Assembly (NCBI GenBank): GCA_023014485.1
Contig: JAJOZX010009047.1
Coordinates: forward strand, 62,001-126,000
Reading direction: 5' to 3'
Length of the DNA stretch: 64,000 nucleotides
DNA from: Bathynomus jamesi
Lineage: Eukaryota > Arthropoda > Malacostraca > Isopoda > Cirolanidae
The notes under the pieces were generated by a model. That model worked only from the letters and a program-made list of their open reading frames with translations, was not told the origin of the DNA and made no database searches. Shown here in pieces: positions 37,519 to 47,718 of this stretch. A program made the translations under genes and the position numbers. Every line of letters starts with the position of its first letter. Within the stretch, counting starts at the first letter, position 1.

Positions 37519-37592
37519 TATAAGCTAAGGATATTGATCTCATGAATCATAGTTTGTTTACCACTTGTCGAGAGAGGAGTCACTATTTCGCC

Positions 37593-38894
37593 ATGGCACG
37601 CTTCATCCACCCATGTAGTTCACAATGCTGTAAATCGGAGCTGTCCTTTTTTGAGCTCCCGCCAACCCAAGTTTCTATTGAGCACAGTGACTTTATTACA
37701 ATTAACCCTTTAAACACAATTAGTTCACCGAGTGCACCTATAGAATTCGTGATACCCAGCTCAGGTCCTTACTTTTTTGATCCAAGCTGTGTGCACATGT
37801 ACGCTAAGCTACGTATAGCCCATTCTGATGGAACGGCCTGCGATGACAAATATGCTGTATACCCTGAAACAAACTTTCTGCACGCCATATTCAACCAGTG
37901 TGACGTATATTTAAATCAGACCAACATATCGGCAGGCACGGGGTACTATCATCTACGAGCCTATTTGGAAAATGTCCTCAACTTTTCCAAAGAAGCGAAG
38001 GCTACCTTTTTAAGTGCGGAGGGATATTATCAAACTAAAGATGAAAATAGTATAAAGGACAAATTTAAAAATTCTAAAAAGAAAATATACGAGTGTTTTG
38101 GACGGTTGCACACAGATTTCACTTTCCAGGAGAAGTTGCTTGTGAACGGGGTGGATATGAAAATAAAGCTCACCCGCACGAGTCCTGAGATCTGCTTAAA
38201 TCTGGATGCGAATCAAGAAGAGGGTGCAAAGTCCGTTGTGGTTCACATTATGGACACATACCTCCGCGTACGGCGAGTGAAATTAAGTTCACCAAAACAA
38301 CTAGAAATTGAGAAAAATTTACTAAACGCTACAGTGAAATATCCTATTAACAGAGTGCAGATCAAACTATATACGGTTCCTGCAGGGTTGGCATCGAAGC
38401 AGATAGAAAACATTGCCCTGGGAAATCTTCCTAAAAGGATATTAATCGGCATGCAGGACCACGCTTCGGTGAATGGAAAATATAAAAAGAGTGCCTTTAA
38501 ATTCGAGAATTTCGGACTTAAAAATATAACTCTATACGTTAATGGCACTGCTTTGGGTGGAACAATGGGTACGGACTATTCATCAGACGCTGTGTTACCT
38601 CTTTGTGCCAGAGCCTATAGTAATCTGACCCATATTGCAGGTGATTGTGATGAGCTTGGTAATGGGGTAACGCAGGAAGAATTCATTGATCAATTTAACC
38701 TTTATCCGTTTGACATTACACCTGACTTATCTGCTAGCGTAAATACCCATTTAACACCACAGCAGAGCGGTAACATCTCAGTGCGGCTGGAATTCGCCAA
38801 GCCTATAGACGCTCCTATTAGTGTACTAGTATATCTCGAATCGCAAGCCCTAATAGAAGTAGATAGATTTAGAAGCGTTATCACTGACTTTTAA
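37593..38894 (+). CDS. MCP: Polinton major capsid protein (double jelly roll), 433 aa
   Basis: Start taken at ATG 37,593 (MARFIHPC) because the upstream 17 codons look like leader. The product contains SELSFFELPPTQVSIEHSDF, abbreviated landmarks VIPSSGPYFFDPS, CDVYLNQTNIS, NYHLRAYLE-type segment (YYHLRAYLENVL), GVDMKIKLTR and an acidic C-terminal end (EVDRFRSVITDF). I recognise it as the hexon-like protein annotated in nematodes as F54H12.2-like, the capsid protein of Polintons and adintoviruses. The frame is intact. It is followed after one base by the protease gene, suggesting co-expression with its maturation enzyme. Confidence 0.92.
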   Translation: MARFIHPCSSQCCKSELSFFELPPTQVSIEHSDFITINPLNTISSPSAPIEFVIPSSGPYFFDPSCVHMYAKLRIAHSDGTACDDKYAVYPETNFLHAIFNQCDVYLNQTNISAGTGYYHLRAYLENVLNFSKEAKATFLSAEGYYQTKDENSIKDKFKNSKKKIYECFGRLHTDFTFQEKLLVNGVDMKIKLTRTSPEICLNLDANQEEGAKSVVVHIMDTYLRVRRVKLSSPKQLEIEKNLLNATVKYPINRVQIKLYTVPAGLASKQIENIALGNLPKRILIGMQDHASVNGKYKKSAFKFENFGLKNITLYVNGTALGGTMGTDYSSDAVLPLCARAYSNLTHIAGDCDELGNGVTQEEFIDQFNLYPFDITPDLSASVNTHLTPQQSGNISVRLEFAKPIDAPISVLVYLESQALIEVDRFRSVITDF

Positions 38895-38895
38895 A

Positions 38896-39378
38896 ATGGA
38901 TGCTAATACACTTCAGAAAGTAATGGAGCGAGTCACACGTTCCAAATTTATCGGCGTGTTTGCGAAGAATGAAACATTGAGTTTGCCAAGTACGCGAGAA
39001 TGCGGTAGTCTTATTGTGAACACAGACATCATCGGTAATGAAGGGATTCACTGGATCGCTGTCTATTTTAAAAATAGACAGCGCCTGTACTATTTTGATT
39101 CACTCGGTACTCAACCCTGGAGTGACCCTATTATTGTAAAATTTCTCGCTCAGTTACATATTCCCGAAGTTGTATGGAACCCATTTCGTATGCAGGGATA
39201 TTTTACTAATGTTTGCGGAATGTACTGTGTCTCATTTCTCATGCATATGTCAAATGATAAAGAATTTATAAATTTTTTAAATTTATTTGACCCGTGTCAC
39301 ACTCACCGAAACGATGAAATGGTATGCAGACAGATAAAAAACCGTTTTCCAATTGTACGTACTCGTTGTATATTATAA
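38896..39378 (+). CDS. PRO: Polinton adenain-like maturation protease, 160 aa
   Basis: Cysteine protease of the adenovirus-protease/Ulp1 clan that cleaves virion precursors. By count the catalytic residues are His52 (GIHWIAVYF), Asp68 (YYFDSLGTQ), Gln100 (RMQGYF) as the oxyanion residue and Cys107 (NVCGMYC). All are present, the frame is intact and the length is right for the family. ATG at 38,896 is one base after the capsid stop. An AATAAA at about 39,438 could end the rightward transcripts. The likely substrates are the core protein (MRGG|G) and other virion proteins. Confidence 0.93.
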   Translation: MDANTLQKVMERVTRSKFIGVFAKNETLSLPSTRECGSLIVNTDIIGNEGIHWIAVYFKNRQRLYYFDSLGTQPWSDPIIVKFLAQLHIPEVVWNPFRMQGYFTNVCGMYCVSFLMHMSNDKEFINFLNLFDPCHTHRNDEMVCRQIKNRFPIVRTRCIL

Positions 39379-39492
39379 TGTTTTTGTTCGTATATTTGTA
39401 ACGGTATATTCGTTTATTGTACTGATTTCTTTCATTTAATAAATTTATGAAAATATATTGTGTCTTCTTATCCCAAAAAGATCGAAAAACAC

Positions 39493-40445
39493 TTACATTA
39501 TTTCGGTGTGACATTGTTGACTGATCAGTATACCCTCCCTATTCCGAGATTCTTCAAAAGATTGTATAACTCGTGTCAAATCCTCATCGGACCTTAAAGG
39601 AATAATGCTTTTAAAACATATACAGAGTATACAGACAGACAGATCCCCATTATGTGAAGATATCTTTGGTTCGAGGAGTGAACGCCATAAAAATTTCGAT
39701 TTTAGCATAATGGGGAAATAACACTGATTGACATTTTTGGCGAGTATCTATTTGACGAGATACTACAACTCTCCATATATATATAAAATTCTAATTATAG
39801 ACACTTACATTTCTATGGTAGTCCCTTGCGTCGGGTTGTAAGGAGCGTCACTGCAAATATCTTCTACGGTTTGCGTTGAAAATAATAATTCGCCACAATC
39901 AATCGCATTGAAAAGACTAATTGTGGTTAATGCTGCAGTATCACGTTCTTCATACAAGTCTGGGGAGACGTACAGGTCCATGGTGGAGGATGTGTGACAC
40001 TGCTGACTGATCAGTATATCATCCATATTCCGAGGTTCTTCAAAAGATTGTATAACACGTGTCAAATCCTCATCGGACCTTAAAGGAATAATGCTTTTAA
40101 AACATATACAGAGTATACAGACAGATCCCCATTATGTGAAGATATCTTTGGTTCGATTACCAATTTCGATTTTAGCATGATGGGGAAATAACATTGATTG
40201 ACATTTTTGACTAGTATCTATTTGACGAAATACTACAACTCTCCATATATATAAAATCGAATTATGGACACTTACATTTCTATGGTAGTCCCTTGCGTCG
40301 GATTGTAAGGAGCGTCACTGCAAATATCTTCTACGGTTTGCGTCGAAAATAATTCGCCACAATCAATCGCATTGAAAAGACTAATTGCGGTTAATGCTGC
40401 AGTATCACTTTCTTCATACAAATCTGGGGAGACGTACAGGTCCAT
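39493..40445 (-). CDS. Right-end Polinton gene, apparently spliced with a duplicated exon pair
   Basis: On the minus strand an ATG at 40,445 (MDLYVSPDLYEE) opens an exon running to a GAAAT|GTAAGT donor at about 40,270. A second exon begins after CCTTTAAG near 40,080 (SDEDLTRVIQSFEE), passes through a second MDLYVSP copy and ends in the same donor near 39,805. A third exon from about 39,595 repeats SDEDLTRVIQSFEE and ends by 39,493, where another GTAAGT follows. The unit repeats with a 486 bp period. The phases at these sites are compatible. No known domain is visible; the product would be acidic with internal repeats. Splicing is inferred, not observed. Confidence 0.5.
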
Positions 40446-40494
40446 GGTTGAGGAATGATTATTCACTGATGCGAAAATAGCTACTGTTACTCCC

Positions 40495-40518
40495 AACTGA
40501 AAATATCCCCTTTTATAT
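40495..40518 (-). promoter_or_regulatory. TATA box and initiator of the right-end minus-strand gene
   Basis: ATATAAAAGGGG on the minus strand (40,507-40,518) is followed by TTTTCAGTTGGG, an arthropod-type initiator TCAGTT. The gap from the TATA box to the initiator is only about 20 bp, somewhat short. A GGGCGGAGCTTGG box lies upstream at about 40,529-40,541. Confidence 0.5.
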
Positions 40519-40541
40519 GCACATTCGCCAAGCTCCGCCCA

Positions 40542-40880
40542 AAAGACCAGATGTTCGTCGTGATTGGCTGCCGATGTAGCTGGGTGGAGCTATGACGTGT
40601 ACCATTCCGCTATAACGGGTACGGACGAGTAATTGCATCTTTATATTTTCACTAATAGAATTAATGCTCTTATTCTCCTTTGAAAATTATTTGGTGATTC
40701 GTATAGAACTTTTGATATTGATTCCAAATATGGTTTCAGAAGTTTTCTATCACCCATAGTTTTCGAGAAAATAATATTTCCATTTACTCAATTTCCCGCA
40801 TCATTAGTCACTAATGTAATCGAGAGGGTATAAAGAAATATATCATAATTATATTTTAAAAATAACATTCGGTTTCAACG
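40542..40880. other. Polinton spacer, no gene
   Basis: AT-rich, with no open frame of note and no repeat seen. Confidence 0.5.
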
Positions 40881-41242
40881 TTAAACTGTAGGTCTAAGGT
40901 GGTCATTACACATAATAAAATAAAGTGGTTGGCAGATAAATGGGCACCCTACGTGTCCTAGTGGTTAAGACGCGGGGCTGTTGATGGTTCGGAGTTAAAC
41001 TGTAGGTCTAAGGTGGTCATTCCACATAATAAAAGAAAGTGGTTGGCAGATAAATGGGTACCCTATGTGTCCTAGTGGTTAAGACGCTGGGCTGTTGATG
41101 GTTCCACGTTAAACTGTAGGTCTAAGGTGGTCATTACACATAATAAAAGTGGTTGGCAGATAAATGGGTACCCTACGTGTCCTAGTGGTTAAGACGCTGG
41201 GCTGTTGATGGTTCCACGTTAAACTGTAGGTCTAAGGTGGAG
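40881..41242 (+). repeat. ~114 bp tandem repeat with tRNA-like D-arm/A box
   Basis: TTAAACTGTAGGTCTAAGG recurs at 40,881, 40,995, 41,109 and 41,219. Each full unit contains GTCCTAGTGGTTAAGACGC, which fits a tRNA D-arm (GTC/GAC stem) and pol III A box. The first unit has GGTTCGGAG, a weak B box. No complete cloverleaf forms, so this is not a tRNA gene; it may be a tRNA-derived SINE fragment. Confidence 0.7.
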
Positions 41243-41479
41243 TGGAAAGCTTGACCTTCGTCAGAATGAACAATTCGGGCGGAAGCTAACCAAAGGTTAT
41301 CCAAAGGGTATATTATATATATATATATATGGGATGAAATTCACAATAAAACACGTGAAATGAATGAATGCTGAAAACAAGGAGTGAGGTGAGGTTTTGT
41401 TTGATTTGACTCGTAGAAAGGTAAAATATGGTCGACCGAGTTGGGCAGATTCTCGGAAATCCTTTCCTCTATCGGATTA

Positions 41480-41964
41480 TGTTTTGGGTATTTCCAACTT
41501 TCTTCGTTTCTTTAAATTTCGTTTTTCAATTTTCTTCGCAGGGATGAAGCTCGTGTGTTTCGAATTGTATCCGCGTGCAGTTTAGGTAATTACATTTATT
41601 CAAGTAGAGTTTGCAACCTCTCCTTTCTTCAAGCGAATACTGCAACGTTATACATATTGATGCAGCTTAGATAATTTTTTTTTTTGGTTATTTCCAACTT
41701 TCTTCGTTTCTTTAATTTCGTTTTTTCAATTTTCTTCGCAGGGGATGAGGCTCATGTGTTTCGAATTGCATCGTTCTATAATTCTGTTTTCTATGGTTGG
41801 TTGGATAACTACGTTATTGTTCCGTCTTTGAATCTTCCAATTGAATATCTATATAAACATACTGTTATTTTATATGTTTGATTCTTCCAACTGATTAACT
41901 ATATAAATATATATATTGTGGTTTACGTATAGTTTAAAATAATATACGTTTGGTATGATTTTCA

Positions 41965-42025
<61 letters not shown>

Positions 42026-42214
42026 CTATAATTCTGTTTTCTATGGTTGGTTGGATAACTACGTTATTTGTTCCGTCTTTGAATCTTCCAATTGAATATC
42101 TATATAAACATACTGTTATTTTATATGTTTGATTCTTCCAACTGATTAACTATATAAATATATATATTGTGGTTTACGTACAGTTTAAAATAATATACGT
42201 TTGGTATGATTTTC

Positions 42215-42277
<63 letters not shown>

Positions 42278-42290
42278 CTATAATTCTGTT
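41480..42290. repeat. Duplicated AT-rich segments and long (TA)n tracts
   Basis: A ~90 bp segment (TTTCCAACTTTCTTCGTTTC, ending TTCTTCGCAGG) occurs at about 41,490 and 41,690. A ~255 bp segment (TTCTGTTTTCTATGGTTGG) recurs at about 41,782, 42,032 and 42,284. The last two copies are separated by (TA)n tracts at 41,970-42,021 and 42,219-42,274. No gene is seen. Confidence 0.85.
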
Positions 42291-42560
42291 TTCTATGGTT
42301 GGTTGAATTATGGATAACTACGTTATTTGTTTCGATAAGTTCAACTTCAAGGAAGCTCAAGTTAATGTTATATTTTGCATATAATCCACTATATACATCT
42401 ATTGTAAAACTATATACATCTATATTTCAATTAAGTGTGTAATTATTTAATTCATCTACCATATTGTGGTACACAATGCTTATTAGAATACATGGTGCGA
42501 TCTGGCAACTCAGCACCCCAATACAAGGCGTGATCTGGCAACTCAGCCAGAATAGAGGCT

Positions 42561-42567
42561 TATAAAA
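42561..42567 (+). promoter_or_regulatory. TATA box near the right end
   Basis: TATAAAAG in GGCTTATAAAAGATCGAG, followed about 25 bp downstream by an initiator-like CTCATTCC. The surroundings (CTGGCAACTCAGCC upstream, CAGCTCGGCT downstream) resemble those of the TATA box in the TIR at 43,196, which suggests a diverged duplicate. Confidence 0.4.
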
Positions 42568-42707
42568 GATCGAGAAGCTGGTGAAGACTCATTCCCAGCT
42601 CGGCTCCAGCCGAGCAAGGACCTCTGGTCCTTCTCTTTTTGGCCCTTTGGTAAACCCCTTAGTGGCCTCTTAGGTTAGGAAAACGAAAATAATATGCCTT
42701 AAAGGCA

Positions 42708-42778
42708 ACTACTCTCTCTCTCTCTCTCCTTCAGGCGTCTCTCTCTCTCTCTCCTACAGGCGTCTCTCTCCCTCCTTC

Positions 42779-42811
<33 letters not shown>

Positions 42812-42930
42812 TCAGGCGTCTCTCTCCCTCCTTCAGCTCTCTCTCTCTCTCTCTCTCTCCCTCCCTCCTTCAGCTCTCTCTCTCTCTCTCCTTCAGGCCT
42901 CTCTCTCTCTCCTTCAGCTCTCTCTCTCCT
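42708..42930. repeat. (CT)n-rich low-complexity tract
   Basis: Runs of CT broken by CCTTCAGGCGTC and CCCTCCTTCAG, followed by CTCCTGCATGTGTACC repeats to about 43,015. Open frames here are low complexity. Confidence 0.95.
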
Positions 42931-43025
42931 GCATGTGTAACTACTGCCTGTGTACCTCCTGCATGTGTGCGTATGTGTGTGTACCTCCTGCATGTGTACC
43001 TCCTGCATGTGTACCTCTCCCCCCT

Positions 43026-43464
43026 TGGCTGATTAGACGTATATAATAATAATGTATACAATAATACTGCTAAAAAGAGGTATCTGACAACCATTTACAG
43101 CCAACTGGCTGATTAGGAGTCTATAATAATGTATACAATGGTATCGCGGTATCTGGCAACCCAAGCCATTTACGCCAACTGGCTGATTAGGAGCCTATAA
43201 AACAACGCCAACTCGGCTGAAGTCTTAATGTGCACTTGGCTCCTGCCAGGTGAACACCTCTCCTCCTTTCTCTCCTCCTTTCTCTTGGGGGATAACGCCG
43301 CCTCCAAGTTTCCCCCCACCCCCCTTTGCAACAACCCCATTTGCAACAACCCCACCCCCATTGGCAACAACCCCACCCCCCTTTGCAACAACCCCCACCC
43401 CCTTTCAACATTACATAATAACCTGCAACATTCTTGCACTCTCCCCTTTTGCGGCTATACTACT
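43026..43464 (-). repeat. Polinton terminal inverted repeat, right
   Basis: Complement of 24,917-25,289. It is longer (439 bp) mainly because it carries more TTGCAACAACCCC-type units (43,325-43,400) and a repeated CTCCTTTCT. Confidence 0.95.
43196..43202 (+). promoter_or_regulatory. TATA box in right TIR, facing outward
   Basis: TATAAAA in GAGCCTATAAAACAACG, the mirror image of the left TIR site. It points toward the flanking gene copy B. Confidence 0.4.
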
Positions 43465-43470
43465 AATGAG
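43465..43470 (+). repeat. Polinton target-site duplication, right (AATGAG)
   Basis: Exact repeat of 24,911-24,916. Confidence 0.95.
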
Positions 43471-43708
43471 CATCAAACTGCATTACCTCCACAGTCATTT
43501 GGATCGTTTCCCAGATAACCTCGGTGATCTAAGCGAGGAACAGAGTGAACGATTTCACCAAGAACTAAGGACCATGGAAGAACGGTACCGCGGACGATGG
43601 GATACTCACATGATGGCAGATTACTGCTGGAGCATCCAACGCGAATGTCCTGGCACATCTCATCGCAAGAAATCTCAGAAACGCGGTTTATGTGAGATGT
43701 CTCAATGA
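43471..43708 (+). pseudogene. Cys-rich multicopy family, copy B, 3' part
   Basis: Encodes the C-terminal end of the family: HSHLDRFPDNLGDLSEEQ, ERFHQELRTMEERYRG and MADYCWSIQRECPG, then a stop at 43,708. It lines up directly after the GCKM of the 5' part once the Polinton and one AATGAG are ignored, with no lost codons. The preceding frame inside the Polinton end is fortuitous. Confidence 0.93.
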
Positions 43709-44895
43709 AAGAACTTTTTTTGCCGTTCGTGTCTCAAGCTTGTTTGAATTTAAGAAATATTTTTCGTACCTTATGCTTGTTTGATGTTAATACACTATTT
43801 TTGCTGACATTCATCATACTTTTGTATTCAATTGACAACAACAGTGATTGCCAGTCAGCAATTATATAATATTATATACATTATATAGAAATATATATAG
43901 ATATATATCATATCTAGATAAGCAGAGCTGATGGAGAAAAATAATGTCATTTTTAGAATCAGCGACCTCAATATACCCAGAAACAGGTCTAACATCTAAG
44001 TCACCAAAAGTTGTGTTCCCCAGTGAATTATTGATCTATTAAAAGTCACCGTCAAATCATTGTATTGGTTTGGTGGGAAAGATGATTATTGTGACTTTAT
44101 ATGTCAGAGAAATGGAAAGCATTTGGGATCGGGGGGAAATAAGGATATGAAGTTGAAAGAGGGAAAGTTAGATAACCTTCATCAAAATTTAAAATTGAAT
44201 GAATGTTTCAAATGGAAGCATTTGAAACAAATTAATCTCGCCTATCCAGTTACTGACACAAAACTTGCATAATAAGCTGGTCTGCAGTATATATACAATC
44301 GCCATATGACTCCACTCTTACAATTTAATTAACTGACAATCCCTAACCAATTCGCGCATCCATGAAAGCCCGTTAGGCCAATGTGTAAAACAATATAGTC
44401 TACAATATCTGTAAATTGGGTGACAAATTAGTGAAGTATCACTACGACAATTTTTTTGTTTTATTTAACAAAAAATCATTAATAAATTCCAAATATCATT
44501 TTATGCCACAAGTGGTTTTATTTAATAGAAATTGTTAATAAATTTATAAGTAATAATTGGTGTAACGTATACAACACAGGTTGTAAGAACAGGGTATTTT
44601 GTCAAAATTCATTGAAAACTTAATCTTAATAGATATAAATGTGATGGATATACATTACGAGTGGTGACATGGTATGGCCTACTTACATATTTGGGCGCCG
44701 AATAAATCTAACCAAACCAATCAACCAATGTTTATTTACGTTTAGTTTAGTTGTGGGTAAAAGAACCCAAAATGTGTGTAATGCAAGTTACCAATTATAT
44801 TTTGTTTGAAACAAATTTTTTTAGTTTTTGGTTGAAACAAAAAATATTTGTGAATGAAAATGTTAAAACGAAGCCTGTGAAAGAGTTAAGGAATT
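43709..44895. other. Copy B 3' noncoding sequence and AT-rich spacer
   Basis: About 43,930-44,035 holds AGAATCAGCGACC and GTTCCCCAGTGAATTA. Both recur after copy C (about 62,545 and 62,615), marking a conserved 3' tail of the family. The remainder to 44,895 has no recognised gene; the 70-codon frame at 44,060-44,272 matches nothing I know. Confidence 0.6.
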
Positions 44896-47010
44896 ATTGG
44901 AAATTCTTTTCTTGCATCTAAACGGTGTCGCCACGTCGCAAACACACACACACACGGTGTCGCCACGTCGCAAACACACACAAACACACACACACACGGT
45001 GTCGCCACATCGCAAACACACAGAGTGTTGGGAGGGAAAAGGGAGTCCTTGTCCGTCCGTCCCTCTGTATTCCGGATTGGCTAAAAGATAGTGACATCAT
45101 AGACACGTCATAAAATCGGTGGAGCTCTAGCACTTATTATTCAGCAAGCAAAATTAGGTTTTTTTTAATTAGAAAAGAATTCGAATTTTTAAAAAGTGCA
45201 TCTGTTTCACCCTAAAACACGGAAACGGCTCTTCGAGATAAAATTAAAAATCGCTTAAAATTACAGAGTTCCCGTTTAGGCAGGCAAACCGAGTACCCTT
45301 GATGATTGGTTAGGTTTAGTAACTATGTATTATCCGAAGAGTACTAACAGCCTTTCGCAAGAACTACCAAAAATATTCCCCCCGTAGACCAGGATATTTT
45401 TGCTACGCACATGAAGGGCGGGTTCTCTGTTGGTATATACTGAAAGTGGAGCGTTTAAGGAAACTTTAGTAAAAGCACGATGTCCAGAACGGCCTGGAAC
45501 ATTATTACTAACCCCACGTTTCGAGTTCTCAGAACCCCATTATCAAGGCATTTGTAGAAATTTTAAAAGATTAAGATAATTAAATAAGCGTACTAACACC
45601 ACAACTTAGTATGGACTAAAAAAAGGAAATAAAACCTAAACTTTAAACAAAAAATTACAATAACCTTACCCAGATGTAATTAAACAATGTACAAATACAT
45701 CGGTTAAATGTTGAGGATAAAAATATTGGATAAACAGATCACAAAACAAGGAAAACCATTGACTTTCAATAATAATTGGGGATACCTTACAACCTTACAA
45801 AGGTTCCGCGTGATGATTTCTCATTTCGCGAAGGTCAGACTATGTAATTAAAAGAGGGAAAGAAGTGGGGTCACTATTGAGAGATGGTCGAATCTTTTTA
45901 ATACATAACGATTACAGTATTAACAAGAAGCGACTGTCAAGGGCATCACGCAGTATTATAAAAGCTTGAAATAAAGGAACTTTCCCAATATTGGTCGTTA
46001 GAGGACAAAATGTCCAAGGACTAATATCCCCTGTGACCCCAGTTTCTGTTGGTAAGCCCAACGTAAGTGCCACTTTTAAAGCGCGGACATGCAAGCAATT
46101 TATTTTTAGAAATGCTTTGATACGTTTTCCGATAGCCCGAAATGTCGGATTAATAATGAAGAATTTTCTAGGCTGTCTTGACCATTAAACAATTTATTTA
46201 TGTATCTATTTATTTAGAAACATTTTTACTGACGAAAAAAATTAATTCTAACTAGGTTAGGCCAGGCCATATAAGCAATTGCTTCATTATTTAATGACTT
46301 AATTCAGGGCTCGAAGGATGTTTCTCATTATGTCCAAACCACTTATCACGTCCTTCTCAGTTTGATGGTACTACAAGTTTTTATTCACTTAATTATTCAA
46401 TAAAGAAAAAATTTCCTCAACTTGAGGCTTTTTGCATTACATTACATTAGAAGTTCCTCACTCCATATGTAACAATAAAATCCACAACATATACGGCTCC
46501 AGACCAAGTAGTCTATTTAGATAGTTAATTATAAACGGGAGCTTAATTACTATGGTAATAATAGCAGAAGTAAACTCGTAATGCTAATGAAGCAAGTTTG
46601 TAGTGATTTGCGAAATATATGTAGTGATAAAGTCTGTCTGATATTTATGAGAATTGCATTCCATACATCTGCTCCTTTGAAAGAGTGCATTTCCCGCAGT
46701 TTCCATTGTATAGTTGTTTGGTTTGGAAGTCTACTGTTATGATGATGATTGGTGGGGGGATTGTTCTTTGAATGGGTGATGTATGTTGATTATTTTTATT
46801 GAAAACATTGAACATATTGACATCAACACAGAATTTTTATTATCAAAAGGGCGTACTTTGTACAACCTTACATTAAGATTAATTATTTTCACAACCTTAA
46901 TTTTTATTTCTTTTACCAAACAAGAATGAGCTTTTTACTCGCAATTCTCAAATTTTAAAAAAAAATTTCCTTTTATACAAGTGTCACACCACTCAGCCTA
47001 ATTAAAACGT
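44896..47010. repeat. 2.1 kb dispersed repeat, copy 2
   Basis: Direct near-identical copy of 3,425-5,515, with small indels and a longer CA/ACGGTGTCGCC tract at the start. Again it runs straight into a 16 bp array. Confidence 0.9.
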
Positions 47011-47717
47011 TTGCTCAATGTGAAGCAAGTTATTTCAACGTTGCGTTACGTTGCGTTATTTCAGCGTTGCGTTATTTCAGCGTTGCGTTATTTCAGCGTT
47101 ACGTTATTTCAGCGTTACGTTATTTCAGCGTTATTTCTGCGTTATTTCAGCGTTACGTTATTTCGGCGTTGTTATTTCAGCATTATTTCGGCGTTACGTT
47201 ATTTCAGCGTTACGTTATTTCAGCGTTATTTCGGCGTTACGTTATTTCAGCGTTATTTCGGCGTTACGTTATTTCAGCGTTACTTTATTTCAGCGTTACT
47301 TTATTTCAGCGTTATTTCGGCGTTACGTTATTTCAGCGTTATTTCGGCGTTACGTTATTTCAGCGTTATTTCGGCGTTACGTTATTTCAGCGTTATTTCG
47401 GCGTTACGTTATTTCAGCGTTACGTTATTTCGGTGTTACGTTATTTCGGCGTTACGTTATTTCGGCGTTACGTTATTTCAGCGTTATTTCTGCGTTACGT
47501 TATTTCAGCGTTATTTCGGCGTTACGTTATTTCAGCGTTACGTTATTTCAGCGTTACGTTATTTCAGCGTTACTTTATTTCAGCGTTATTTCGGCGTTAC
47601 GTTATTTCAGCGTTTATTTCGGCGTTACGTTATTTCAGCGTTACGTTATTTCAGCGTTACGTTATTTCAGCGTTACGTTATTTCAGCGTTATTTCGGCGT
47701 TACGTTATTTCAGCTGA
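47011..47717 (+). repeat. 16 bp satellite array (GTTACGTTATTTCAGC), 700 bp
   Basis: The cleanest 16 bp block in the window, with many 11 bp short units and a GGC variant (GTTATTTCGGC). All three plus-strand frames stay open for over 600 bp because 16 is not a multiple of three and the unit lacks stops. These frames are not genes. Confidence 0.95.
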
Positions 47718-47718
47718 T

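Larger units (their letters stand above)
24917..43464. mobile_element. Complete Polinton/Maverick (adintovirus-like) element, 18,548 bp
   Basis: The boundaries are fixed by inverted repeats starting 5'-AGTAGTATAG and ending CTATACTACT-3', and by a 6 bp duplication AATGAG. The element interrupts copy B so that the two halves of that gene abut it. The gene set is diagnostic: DNA polymerase B, FtsK/HerA-type ATPase, retrovirus-type integrase with chromodomain, adenain-like protease, minor and major capsid proteins, and a basic core protein. These support self-replication and, in principle, virion formation. Polymerase, ATPase, PX and integrase are frameshifted and the minor capsid gene carries a mariner insertion. 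It is therefore probably no longer functional unless some indels are assembly errors. Confidence 0.97.

Noticed and set aside
40960..41010. A functional tRNA gene
   Set aside because: Only a D-arm-like stem is present. No anticodon arm, proper T-arm or acceptor stem forms.
42754..43094. Charged ERERE-type frames
   Set aside because: Low-complexity translation of (CT)n.
43228..43460. Open frames across the right Polinton TIR leading into copy B
   Set aside because: The upstream part is TIR sequence; the match to the gene family begins exactly at the insertion point.
24917..43464. An integrated adenovirus or other conventional virus
   Set aside because: The integrase, 6 bp target duplication and gene set fit a Polinton/adintovirus-type element. 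The adenovirus-like proteins are shared ancestral features.
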